This document shows positions 32,680 through 41,417 of a stretch of 64,000 nucleotides of DNA, one piece after another; positions within the stretch are counted from its first letter, which is position 1, and every line of letters starts with the position of its first letter. The notes under the pieces were generated by a model. That model had not been told where the DNA came from and searched no databases. It saw only the letters and a program-made list of their open reading frames with translations. The stretch comes from Dyadobacter bucti (GTDB lineage: Bacteria > Bacteroidota > Bacteroidia > Cytophagales > Spirosomataceae). Location: positions 1 to 64,000 of the forward strand of contig NZ_SWFP01000008.1 in NCBI RefSeq assembly GCF_005869225.1, in the 5' to 3' direction. A program made the position numbers and the translations under genes.

Positions 32680-33948
32680 ATGAATCGCAGAGACGTTCTT
32701 AAAAGCTTGACATTATTGCCGGCTGCGGGTAGTGCTTTTCCCATACAATCATTCGCTTCCGTTGACGGAACTACCCTTCCCTTCAATCCTTTGGATAAAC
32801 CAATGCCCGACCTCCACCGCGACGCATTTGTCATGGATGGACATACACATGTTATGAGCCGCGAGCTGATATTAAAAACCGATATCGGGCAGCGTTATGC
32901 AGATGGGACTGTCGATCTGCCAAGGGCTAAAGAAGGCGGAGTGGATGCGATGTTCTTTTCGGTCTATACGCCTGAAAACTATTATCCTGGACGATTCGAG
33001 ACCAAGAATACTTTCCGCGTGGTAAATCTTGCATTGGATCAGATCAAAAAGAACAATGCGATGATCGAGCTGGCGCTCACAGCTTCTGACATTGAGCGAA
33101 TCAATAAAAAAGGTAAAATGGCCGCTTTTCTCGACCTGGAAGGCGGCTACGACCTCCATGGCGATCTTGACCTGCTGCGCGCTCTTTACAAGCTTGGGCT
33201 ACGCTCTATGCAGCTGACCGCCCATAGCACCACAAACGCTTTTATCGATGCATGCAACGATGTGTATACCTGGGGCGGCATTAACGATCATGGGAAAGCG
33301 GTTATCAAAGAAATGAACGATCTCGGCATGGTGATCAATGTCGCGCACGCATCCAATGATGCCATCATTCAATCGGTAGCCGCCAGTCGGCACCCGGTGA
33401 TCTATAGCCACGGCGGCTTCCACAAAATTGTGGATCACCCCCGCTGCATAACGGACGAAGCTGCGAAAGCCATAGCCGCAAAGGGTGGCGTGATCGGTGT
33501 CCATTTCGGAAGTCTCTTCAACAATCCGAAATACTGGGCGTGGCAGAAACCGAACAATCCAATCAAGGTGCAGCCCGATCCTCAACCTAAAACGCCGAGG
33601 ATCCTTAATTCTCAGATTACCACGCAAACCATTAAAGACGTAGACGAGGAGTTTGCGCGCGAACTTCCATTTACCTTCAACGGAACTATCCCTGACGAAT
33701 ATTGGATGCACGTGGATCAGCTGGCAAAGGTGATCGACTATGGCGTAAAACTGGTTGGCGAGGACCACATTGCCCTGGGTTCCGATTTGGACGGCGGCCC
33801 TGAACTGCCGCGCGAAATCAAAGACATCAGCGATTTTCCCCAGATCACTATGGCCATGCAAAAATTGGGTTACAAGGATCAGCGGATCAGGAAAATCCTT
33901 GGCTTGAACTGGCTACGTGTGATCAGGCAGGTAACGGAAGGGAAGTAA
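32680..33948 (+). CDS. Membrane dipeptidase (peptidase M19) family protein
   Basis: 422 residues with an export leader MNRRDVLKSLTLLPAAGSAF. Family motifs: DGHTHVMSR (usually H-x-D, here His-Thr-His), FLDLEGGYDL with the bridging Glu, INVAHASNDAI, YSHGGFHKIVDHPR and GSDLDGGPEL. M19 enzymes are zinc peptidases that cleave dipeptides, including D-amino-acid-containing ones. The H-x-H change in the first motif may alter metal binding. The product is likely periplasmic. Confidence 0.85.
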   Translation: MNRRDVLKSLTLLPAAGSAFPIQSFASVDGTTLPFNPLDKPMPDLHRDAFVMDGHTHVMSRELILKTDIGQRYADGTVDLPRAKEGGVDAMFFSVYTPENYYPGRFETKNTFRVVNLALDQIKKNNAMIELALTASDIERINKKGKMAAFLDLEGGYDLHGDLDLLRALYKLGLRSMQLTAHSTTNAFIDACNDVYTWGGINDHGKAVIKEMNDLGMVINVAHASNDAIIQSVAASRHPVIYSHGGFHKIVDHPRCITDEAAKAIAAKGGVIGVHFGSLFNNPKYWAWQKPNNPIKVQPDPQPKTPRILNSQITTQTIKDVDEEFARELPFTFNGTIPDEYWMHVDQLAKVIDYGVKLVGEDHIALGSDLDGGPELPREIKDISDFPQITMAMQKLGYKDQRIRKILGLNWLRVIRQVTEGK

Positions 33949-34142
33949 TTGTAAAATCTCACTTTCCTCTTCCGTTAGATAGATCGAGTATAACCATGTT
34001 GTCTTTTAAAGAATCCCTGGAAACCGCCTCATTCTGCTATAGAAAATGAGCCGGGAATCGCCTTGGCTGGGCAAGTACCGGAGAGATGCTTTGCAAAGGC
34101 TGCGTTTGATGGTGAAACCAATCTCCGTATCGTTTATGCCCA

Positions 34143-34850
34143 CTAAAGTTCTTTAATTTTCAAGCTCCGGAACCACACCTTCTCTTTAGCATTGTGATTT
34201 TGCAGGGCAATTTTGCCTTTGTGATGGGCGGTAGCGTAAGGCCAGTCCTTATACTTGCTTTTAGCGACATTGGCTTTCCAGGCCTCACCTCCATACTCGT
34301 AATCCGCAACAAGTTTTTCATTGAGGTAATGCTTTACCTGATTGCCGGAAACCACTATCTTCCCCGAATTCCAGGTTCCGGCAGGTTTGAAAGCAGTTGG
34401 ATCGCTGGGTGGGTTCATATCATAGTTGGCGCCGGTAAGCTGGCCTGGTTTCAATCCGATATTCTTGCCGCTTTCATCTTTAACGACATAGTTTTTGTCA
34501 TCGATGATCTGGTATTCCGGCGCTGAGAAAACTGTCCGTGTGAGACCGGGTTTTTCGATGACCTTGTATAATACGCCACTATTGCTGCCCTCCGGGATTT
34601 TAAATTCAAATTCCAGCTCAAAATCGCCGTACTCTTTATCTGAAACGAGGTCTCCGCCGCTGCCGTCGGAGGTAAGTGTCCCATTTTCAATAAACCATCC
34701 CACTACCTTATCCTGGTTGTAGCTATGCCAGCCTTTCAGAACCTTGCCATCGAATAATGTTTCCCAGTCTCCGCCGGAACTAAACGCTGCCGAGATAATC
34801 CCGACCACCCCGAGAGCCGCTATTAACCTAAAAAATTTGAGTGCCTTCAT
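34143..34850 (-). CDS. Exported DUF1080 (3-keto-disaccharide hydrolase-type) protein
   Basis: 235 residues from ATG 34850 (MKALKFFRLIAALGVVGIIS), a signal peptide. The domain shows WETLFDGKVLKGWHSYN, YGDFELEFEFKIPEGSNSGV, GLKPGQLTGANYDMNPPSD, and GKIALQNHNAKEKVWFRSLK, all typical of DUF1080. Family members have been shown to act on 3-keto-glucosides. It is a lectin-like beta-sandwich. An upstream ATG at 34907 would disrupt the signal peptide and is rejected. Confidence 0.85.
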   Translation of the reverse strand: MKALKFFRLIAALGVVGIISAAFSSGGDWETLFDGKVLKGWHSYNQDKVVGWFIENGTLTSDGSGGDLVSDKEYGDFELEFEFKIPEGSNSGVLYKVIEKPGLTRTVFSAPEYQIIDDKNYVVKDESGKNIGLKPGQLTGANYDMNPPSDPTAFKPAGTWNSGKIVVSGNQVKHYLNEKLVADYEYGGEAWKANVAKSKYKDWPYATAHHKGKIALQNHNAKEKVWFRSLKIKEL

Positions 34851-35016
34851 GTCCAATACCATTAAAATGTGATCCAAATACCTTTCTGAATTAAATCTAT
34901 CGCACAACTAACAACTTTACTAATTTTAAATCAAGCAGCCTTTTATTAAAATACAATCCAAGTTATTATTTTACACATACTTCTTGATTAACAACGCGTA
35001 AATCCTATCAAAAACA

Positions 35017-36132
35017 ATGAGAATGATAATGTCAGTATCCTGGCAATCCTGGCCTGAAAAAATCGGGCTGATTCTTATTTGCACATTGTATTCGCCGCCC
35101 ACCTTTTCACAGCAAACCGAGCTTGATTCCATAATACGCACAATCGACTTTAGGAAAGATTCCGTTCAGTCGATTTTCCAGTGGGTGATTACCGAGCTGG
35201 AATACGATCCGCGACAGTTATTGCTGGTAAATGGCAGCAGCGCTTATGGGACGCTCAGGCAGAATATAGTTCGTGAGGCAATTAATAGAAAAAAAGGCAT
35301 TTGCCAGCATTATGCACAGCTTTTTAATGCCCTCTTAAAACGAGCGGGTTATGAAAGCTATGTCATTGAGGGCTATACAAGACAGGGCAGCACCGATGAT
35401 CCCTACGGCCATGCGTGGAATGCTGTAAAAACAGGCGGCAAGTGGTTCTTGTATGATCCGACCTGGGCTTCGGGCTATGTTACCGGTTTCGTATTCACCA
35501 AGAGGTTTGATTACCAATGGTACAAAGTCAGTCCTGCGAGATTTATAGAGACGCATGTTCCTTTTGACCCAATCTGGCAATTGCTGAATCCACCCCTGTC
35601 CCATGCCCAGATCAGGGATAATATTTTCGAAAACACAGGTAATTTCAGTTTTCAGGATTCAATCCGCCTGATTGCAATGGCACCAGAGCAGGAAATGTTA
35701 CTGGCCAGCCTGCGAAGAATTAAAAAAATGGGCATTCCAAACAAGCCCACCCGGGAATACGTCCAGAGCCTTGAACTTTACGAAAAAAATACGCGTGATT
35801 ATCAAATTCTTCAAAATACAAATGCATTGCTCAACAGGGCGATCAGCACTTACAATGAATATGTACTGTCCAAAAATCACCAGTTCAGAAAACCACTTTG
35901 GACAGACGAGATGTTAGAGGTATTTCCCAAAAAACTAAAAATCCATACTGATTCTTCAAACAAGTTGATTAATACCGTTTCTACTGCCAACCTGCAAAAC
36001 GCACAATACCAGGCCCGGTTAAAAAAGCAACTCGACCAATTTATCGAAATTGCCGCCGGCGAAGCTATTTTTATCCAAAAATATCTCTCAACCTGGAAGC
36101 CGATGAGAATGCAGCATTTTTACAAAAAATAA
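35017..36132 (+). CDS. Exported transglutaminase-like protein
   Basis: 371 residues with a signal peptide (IGLILICTLYSPPTFSQQ). The papain-like triad of bacterial transglutaminase-core proteins is present: Cys96 in KGICQHYAQLF, His132 in YGHAWNAVK and Asp147 in YDPTWASG. Such proteins are mostly peptidases or crosslinking enzymes of the cell envelope. The C-terminal 180 residues have helical, unassigned sequence. It is convergent with the GT39 gene, with eight bases between stops. Confidence 0.8.
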   Translation: MRMIMSVSWQSWPEKIGLILICTLYSPPTFSQQTELDSIIRTIDFRKDSVQSIFQWVITELEYDPRQLLLVNGSSAYGTLRQNIVREAINRKKGICQHYAQLFNALLKRAGYESYVIEGYTRQGSTDDPYGHAWNAVKTGGKWFLYDPTWASGYVTGFVFTKRFDYQWYKVSPARFIETHVPFDPIWQLLNPPLSHAQIRDNIFENTGNFSFQDSIRLIAMAPEQEMLLASLRRIKKMGIPNKPTREYVQSLELYEKNTRDYQILQNTNALLNRAISTYNEYVLSKNHQFRKPLWTDEMLEVFPKKLKIHTDSSNKLINTVSTANLQNAQYQARLKKQLDQFIEIAAGEAIFIQKYLSTWKPMRMQHFYKK

Positions 36133-36140
36133 AACCCACG

Positions 36141-37661
36141 TTACTCCCATCGATTTTCTTTTATATCGCCTTCCAGAATTTTATTGATCGAAACCCGGGC
36201 ATCCAGAAGCACATATATGCTGGTTCCGCGCTCCCTTGCATACCGGCTTTCGATGCGGCCAGTCAGCCGGATTTCCCGGAAAAGTGGCTGCTCCTTTTTC
36301 CGGTCTTTATCATCATCGTCGGCAGACTGTATCAGGATAACGTTTCTAATCTCTTCATCCAGGGGAACCCAGTTGATATAGTCTGCATTCATGGTTACGG
36401 CTCCAATGTTTTTAAATCTGGAATAATAGTTAATAGCTCCCGCCTGCCCGTAATTATCGCAAAGAACAAGTGTATGTTCCTTGTCTGCTATTTTTTCATA
36501 ATCGGCATCGACTTTTTGCGCCAGTTCTTTCCAGCCAAGCATATCCGCGAAATCCTGAGGCAGTTCGTGGTTTTTCCCATCCTCCCACCGCAGCAAACCC
36601 AAATCCTTATACGCTTTTGAATGCTCTGCAATAAAGTGCGGGCTGCTCATCGGAAACGCCACCCTGAAAAACGGGACAAACAGAATAACCATCGCCACAA
36701 TCGATGCGGGCCGGAGCCAGGTGAGCTTTCCAACAAATAGCGATTCCAGATACACCGCACCGAATGCGATGAAAACAGGATAAAGCCCGATGGCGTAATA
36801 ACCTTTTGCCCGCAGATAGGTAAAGAGCGATAAAGTGAAAAGAAACGCCCAGAAAAAGACCTGGTATTTTCTGAATCGGGGATACACAAAAAGAGAAACA
36901 AACCCTGCCAGGATGACGAACAAAGCGCTGGTAAAAAAGAGCAGCTGTTCTTTCAGAAAATCGAGGCGGTTGACATTTACCAGTTGTGTTTTTTTCAGCA
37001 ATGCCATGTGATGGAGTACCGGGAAATTGTTTTGATACTGCCAGATCAGGTTAGGCAAAATGATGACCAATGCAACAATCGCAGCGATATACAGCTGTTT
37101 GTTGGCAAATATTTTACGTTGGGAAGTAATCAGCAGGGCAGGGACAAGACCAGCCAGCAGGAACACAATATTGTATTTATTTAAAAAGCCGATCCCTATA
37201 CCAATTGCGGCCAGGTAAAGCCATTTGTTTTCTTCTGTCCTGATAAACTGGATAACAGAAAAATAGAGCAGCGTCCAGCTCAGCACATCTACTGAAGTAG
37301 GCTGATAAAGCATGTTGATCCGCAAAAGAACGGACAACGTGATAGCGGCCGCACCCAAAATAAGTGCAAACAAACCGCCCCCCAGAGACTCGATCGCTTT
37401 CCAGATCACAACCATGGTGAGCACACCGAACAGCACAGGAAAAAGCTTCACCCAAAACTCCGAATTTCCGAGTAAAAGTATCACATAAGAAGTCCAGGAG
37501 GTAAAAGGAGGAACCGACAAATACCCCCAGGCCAGGTGCTTACCCTGGTCAAGATGCAAATATTCGTCGCGGTGCAAATCGTATTCAGGTGCAATAATGA
37601 TCCAGTGCAGCACGAGCTTGACCAGAATAAAAAACCAGAGAATCAATGTTTTCTTTGCCAA
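36141..37661 (-). CDS. GT39-type membrane glycosyltransferase
   Basis: 506 residues with about 11 transmembrane helices. The first periplasmic loop has the acidic-aromatic motif APEYDLHRDEYLHLDQG, matching the catalytic Asp/Glu of PMT/ArnT-like (GT-C) enzymes, which transfer sugars from polyprenyl-phosphate donors. The C-terminal 150 residues form a soluble domain. Donor and acceptor are unknown. Confidence 0.85.
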   Translation of the reverse strand: MAKKTLILWFFILVKLVLHWIIIAPEYDLHRDEYLHLDQGKHLAWGYLSVPPFTSWTSYVILLLGNSEFWVKLFPVLFGVLTMVVIWKAIESLGGGLFALILGAAAITLSVLLRINMLYQPTSVDVLSWTLLYFSVIQFIRTEENKWLYLAAIGIGIGFLNKYNIVFLLAGLVPALLITSQRKIFANKQLYIAAIVALVIILPNLIWQYQNNFPVLHHMALLKKTQLVNVNRLDFLKEQLLFFTSALFVILAGFVSLFVYPRFRKYQVFFWAFLFTLSLFTYLRAKGYYAIGLYPVFIAFGAVYLESLFVGKLTWLRPASIVAMVILFVPFFRVAFPMSSPHFIAEHSKAYKDLGLLRWEDGKNHELPQDFADMLGWKELAQKVDADYEKIADKEHTLVLCDNYGQAGAINYYSRFKNIGAVTMNADYINWVPLDEEIRNVILIQSADDDDKDRKKEQPLFREIRLTGRIESRYARERGTSIYVLLDARVSINKILEGDIKENRWE

Positions 37662-37829
37662 GCCGCAGAGGTTTGTATTTTAAAATCAAAAATAAACTAT
37701 TACTTGTATACAATTGCCCGATCAGTGATAACAAACTCGCAAATTCAGTCCGGAAATAATTGGAAATCATTATTAAAGCGCACGAAAATTCCGGACATTG
37801 CAAAATCCAGATTTACACCTACATAATCT

Positions 37830-38828
37830 ATGAAAATCACATTTTTTTCGGCCAAGCCTTACGACAGGCAGTTTTTTGACCGGTACAACGAAGAATTTGG
37901 CTTCGATATGGAATATTTTGAAACCCACCTTGGCCCACATATCGTCAATGCCGTTGAAGGTGCGGATGCAGTCTGCGTTTTTGTCAATGACAAAGTCAAT
38001 GCAGAAGTAATATCCGTCCTCGCCAAAAAAGGCGTCAGAATTATTGCGCTGCGTTGTGCAGGATTTAATAATGTAGACCTCGATGCCGCCAGATCGAATG
38101 GTATCAGAGTTTGCCGCGTGCCTGAATACTCACCCGAAGCGATCGCTGAGCATACCGTCGCTATGATCCTGACTTTGAACCGAAAAACACACAAAGCGTA
38201 TAACCGTGTCCGGGAACAGAATTTCTCATTAAACGGGCTTCTGGGTTTTAACCTTCACGGCAAAACAATGGGGGTAATAGGGACTGGTAAAATCGGGAAG
38301 GCCTTTTGCCGGATTATGCTGGGCTTTGGTTGTAAAGTAGTTGCCTACGACCTGTTTCCAAACAAAGATCTGGAAAGCGAAGGAATAACATACATGTCTT
38401 TTGATGGCATTTTAAAAGAATCTGACATAATTTCCCTGCATTGCCCCCTCACTCCCGAGAACCACTATATGATCAATAAGGAGACCCTGGCTTCTATGAA
38501 AAAGGGAGTAGTTTTGATCAATACAAGCCGCGGCGGACTCATCAATACTGCGGATATCATCCATGCGTTGAAATCCAAGCAGGTTGCTTACCTGGGAATT
38601 GATGTATATGAGCAGGAGGAAAAATTATTTTTCAAAGACCTTTCCGGTAATATCATCGACGATGACAATATTCAGCGCCTGATGAGCTTTCCCAATGTGC
38701 TGGTTACGGCACATCAGGCTTTCTTCACCGAGGAAGCCCTTTCACAGATAGCCCAGGTAACGCTCAACAATATCCGTCAGCTCGGAAAAGGAAGCGAACC
38801 GCAAACCCCCTCCGCTGTACTTGTATGA
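37830..38828 (+). CDS. ldhA: D-lactate dehydrogenase (fermentative 2-hydroxyacid dehydrogenase)
   Basis: 332 residues. NAD-binding Rossmann motif GVIGTGKIGKAF; substrate-binding and catalytic residues at ALRCAGFNNVD, INTSRGGLI and TAHQAFFTEEAL (catalytic His). The length and the SYSPEAIAEHTV-like segment (PEYSPEAIAEHTVAMIL) fit LdhA, which reduces pyruvate to D-lactate. It is divergent from the GT39 gene. Confidence 0.88.
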   Translation: MKITFFSAKPYDRQFFDRYNEEFGFDMEYFETHLGPHIVNAVEGADAVCVFVNDKVNAEVISVLAKKGVRIIALRCAGFNNVDLDAARSNGIRVCRVPEYSPEAIAEHTVAMILTLNRKTHKAYNRVREQNFSLNGLLGFNLHGKTMGVIGTGKIGKAFCRIMLGFGCKVVAYDLFPNKDLESEGITYMSFDGILKESDIISLHCPLTPENHYMINKETLASMKKGVVLINTSRGGLINTADIIHALKSKQVAYLGIDVYEQEEKLFFKDLSGNIIDDDNIQRLMSFPNVLVTAHQAFFTEEALSQIAQVTLNNIRQLGKGSEPQTPSAVLV

Positions 38829-38850
38829 TAGTTTTTTGGTGATAAAGGCC

Positions 38851-38884
38851 GGTAATTCAGTTCAATTCACTCCTCTGAATTACC
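38851..38884. terminator. Possible bidirectional terminator hairpin
   Basis: GGTAATTCAG (38851-38860) and CTGAATTACC (38875-38884) form a perfect ten-base stem with a 14-base loop between the convergent ldhA and 104-aa genes. It overlaps the last codons of the latter and has no T run adjacent, so termination is uncertain. Confidence 0.35.
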
Positions 38885-39171
38885 CACATCCAGTTGGTGG
38901 GCCAAAATTCTGAATTGATTTTTTCGTGGCTTATCAGTTCTTCTCCCACCACTTCGAAGCCCGTCAACTTACCCCCCTTGCTCTCGACGTCCACGCGTGC
39001 ATAATTCTGCAATTGGATCCATGTCTGTGATGAAATGAGTTCTTCAGATATAAAACTCAGAAGCCGCCACTGAGGATTAGGAGCGTTAACAACATAGTGA
39101 AACAACAGATAACGTTTGAAACTGTCATTCGTTAACGATAAAACTGTGTGTTTACAATCATCATTTCTCAT
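38857..39171 (-). CDS. Hypothetical protein (104 aa)
   Basis: 104 residues, soluble, no known motif (MRNDDCKHTVLSLTNDSFKR at the start). It is convergent with ldhA, 28 bases apart. I do not recognise it. Coding potential is moderate. Confidence 0.5.
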   Translation of the reverse strand: MRNDDCKHTVLSLTNDSFKRYLLFHYVVNAPNPQWRLLSFISEELISSQTWIQLQNYARVDVESKGGKLTGFEVVGEELISHEKINSEFWPTNWMWVIQRSELN

Positions 39172-39349
39172 AACTGTTACGTTTAGATCATGAGAGAAAA
39201 AGCTTGAATAGTACAGATATTTATATTGGTCCCCTACCGCTCAGTGAGTAGTGGATATGGGTGATGACATATGATAAATGTATTTGGTACACATTTTTTC
39301 TTCTTCGTACAACCAAGTATATCCTTTAAATTTTAGATACTTTTTTACA

Positions 39350-39586
39350 ATGATTACGCTCCACTTTATTAAAGACGACTGGGTTAAAGAAAAAAATGGC
39401 TACAGAATCATGAAAATTGATGAGTATCAAATTGTTGAAATTCCTCATTATGAAAATGGAGATCTATCGTCTCCTTCCTATAAAAGAGCCTATAATGGTA
39501 AAGTTTGGTGTACCTGGATAAATGAAAACAAGACGATTGTCACGCAGCCCTTTTTTGAATCTGAGCTGGAATTGGTAAAAACATAA
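39350..39586 (+). CDS. Hypothetical protein (78 aa)
   Basis: 78 residues from ATG 39350 (MITLHFIKDDWVKEKNGYRI). A small, aromatic-rich protein with no signal peptide and no recognised domain. An earlier in-frame start at 39278 reads poorly and is rejected. Confidence 0.5.
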   Translation: MITLHFIKDDWVKEKNGYRIMKIDEYQIVEIPHYENGDLSSPSYKRAYNGKVWCTWINENKTIVTQPFFESELELVKT

Positions 39587-39621
39587 GTACCGCTTTCGAT
39601 AATCTTGTGTGAGAGAACAAC

Positions 39622-39972
39622 TTATCTTGGAACTGAAATTTGTTTTGGTCTGACGCTGGCAGTATCTATCTGGCTACCATCTTTTTTACGACCGCGACGT
39701 TTTCCTTTATCATTGTCGACTTTCCTGTCTAATAAAGGTACCAGTGTATCATGGATAATGGCACCAGATCTTGAAGCCTTTATCAATGTATCTTCGGAGG
39801 GGCTATTGGGGATGCGAACCGGAGATTGGGGATAATTGAAATCTGTCTTTTTATCTCCATCGGTGTCCGCCGGCTGCTGAGTTGGATCGGTCGTCGGCGT
39901 ATTGTTCTGTGCATAGGAGGCACCTGTGAACATCAGGAAAATCAGGATCGGAAACACGGAAAAACTTTTCAT
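39622..39972 (-). CDS. Small secreted protein of unknown function
   Basis: 116 residues. A signal peptide (FPILIFLMFTGASYAQ) is followed by a low-complexity Thr/Asp/Pro-rich segment and a basic patch GKRRGRKKDGSQ. No folded domain is evident. It may be a short exported linker-like protein. Confidence 0.55.
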   Translation of the reverse strand: MKSFSVFPILIFLMFTGASYAQNNTPTTDPTQQPADTDGDKKTDFNYPQSPVRIPNSPSEDTLIKASRSGAIIHDTLVPLLDRKVDNDKGKRRGRKKDGSQIDTASVRPKQISVPR

Positions 39973-40239
39973 ATCTACCTGGTTTATAGTTGTGTTACAA
40001 CGAGACGTAACACAGACACTATAAAACTGTTCCAGCGCTACTGCTGGTACCAGGTTAGGCAGATTGCTTTTATGTTCTATTGGTAAATGGATCGAGCACC
40101 TGTTTTATTCCAGAATTCTATCAAATTGACATCTTAAAAAAAGTCTCAAACTGCGGATCATAATACCCAGTATTTGGATATCGAAGGTGAAACACTGCTA
40201 AAAATATATTACAATAAACTTGCCAGAAAAATGTGCGTA

Positions 40240-41217
40240 CTATTCCGGTTGGAATGTGTAAAATTCATAATTAATTTTCCACTTTACTTCCTGTCCGGGT
40301 TCGGCAGCCAATTTAATATAAGGTTCCGGGCATGACGTTGTGGGGCAGGCCCAATAAACGAGTTTTTCAAGTGGATGGTCAGAAGTCATTCTTACGCCGG
40401 CACCGGTTTTCGTATTTTCGATACGGATATCATAATCCTTGGCAACGGGGCCAAATCCTTTCAGGCCACTGCTAAACACCTGGTCTCCTTTCTGAATCTG
40501 GCGGCTGTAATTCAGCGTTTTTCCGTTAACATTAATGATACTTCCAAAACCTTGTCCTTCCCCAATTACATCAAAAGGAAAGACTATTCTGATATTCTGA
40601 TTTGAAGGTTCATTGTCGATCATAACAAAATTATGATCGTATACACTCGTAGAAATACTCTTGGAACCGGTATTTTTCAGGGTATGTTCTAAAACCATAT
40701 CGGGTTTCCCTTTTACCAGCCGAACCGTCTTTTTATATAAATAGGAATAGCCCGCTCCATCTTTTAATTCGTGTGTAAATTCTACAAGGTCTTTCTTTTT
40801 ATTAACCGTCCATTTACCGGCATTTTTAATATCATAAGTCGTTGCAAACGAATACTTCTTGTCATTCGGTTTAACGAGTGTACCTACACCGATTTTAAGA
40901 AATTCCTCTCCAATTTTCGCTTCATCAAAACCAAGTGGTGTAAATTCTTCAACCGGTCCTGATATTGCATCATGAAGTTTCGGGTCGTACTTTGGAAACC
41001 ATTGTCCAAAATAGCTATGACCCTTGTAAGTAAGGCTGGGAACAACTCCTGCCCAATCAAAGCGGGTGCCGCGATAATATCCATTTTCAGGGTCAGGCAA
41101 ATACAGCTTTGCATCAATGATGCCATTTGTGATCTCTGTCTCCGGGAAGTCAGCAAGCTTGAATGCACTGAAAATCAAGCAAATTGACGCAAGAATAATG
41201 GTGATATTTTTTTTCAT
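40240..41217 (-). CDS. Exported galactose-mutarotase-like protein
   Basis: 325 residues from ATG 41217 (MKKNITIILASICLIFSAFK), a signal peptide. The body is a beta-sandwich of the aldose-epimerase fold by character: GYYRGTRFDWAGVVPSLTYK, MVLEHTLKNTGSKSISTSVYDHN and KLVYWACPTTSCPEPYIKLA. The classical catalytic His/Glu pair is not obvious. The substrate is unknown, probably a sugar. An upstream ATG at 41319 is rejected because the signal peptide starts at 41217. Confidence 0.65.
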   Translation of the reverse strand: MKKNITIILASICLIFSAFKLADFPETEITNGIIDAKLYLPDPENGYYRGTRFDWAGVVPSLTYKGHSYFGQWFPKYDPKLHDAISGPVEEFTPLGFDEAKIGEEFLKIGVGTLVKPNDKKYSFATTYDIKNAGKWTVNKKKDLVEFTHELKDGAGYSYLYKKTVRLVKGKPDMVLEHTLKNTGSKSISTSVYDHNFVMIDNEPSNQNIRIVFPFDVIGEGQGFGSIINVNGKTLNYSRQIQKGDQVFSSGLKGFGPVAKDYDIRIENTKTGAGVRMTSDHPLEKLVYWACPTTSCPEPYIKLAAEPGQEVKWKINYEFYTFQPE

Positions 41218-41355
41218 GACAAAAAACAAATTGGCGATGGATAAGGAATCCGCCACTGAGTTATATTTAGGAAATGCCTGTACAGCTCCGTACTGCAGTG
41301 TATAAAGTTTCGGCATCAAAGCCTCTACTCAAAATTAGCCAACAGCACAAAAAAA

Positions 41356-41395
41356 GGACAGTGTATATTAATGCAAAGCACTAAACACACTGTCC
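41356..41395 (-). terminator. Terminator of the molybdenum hydroxylase operon
   Basis: GGACAGTGT (41356-41364) and ACACTGTCC (41387-41395) form a nine-base stem. On the minus strand it is followed by seven T's. It lies 22 bases after the stop of the large subunit. Confidence 0.7.
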
Positions 41396-41417
41396 GTTAA
41401 TATGCTGAGGTTTAATA

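Noticed and set aside
33949..34142. Short frames between the dipeptidase and DUF1080 genes
   Set aside because: A 36-codon frame exists but overlaps the DUF1080 end and has no recognisable feature.
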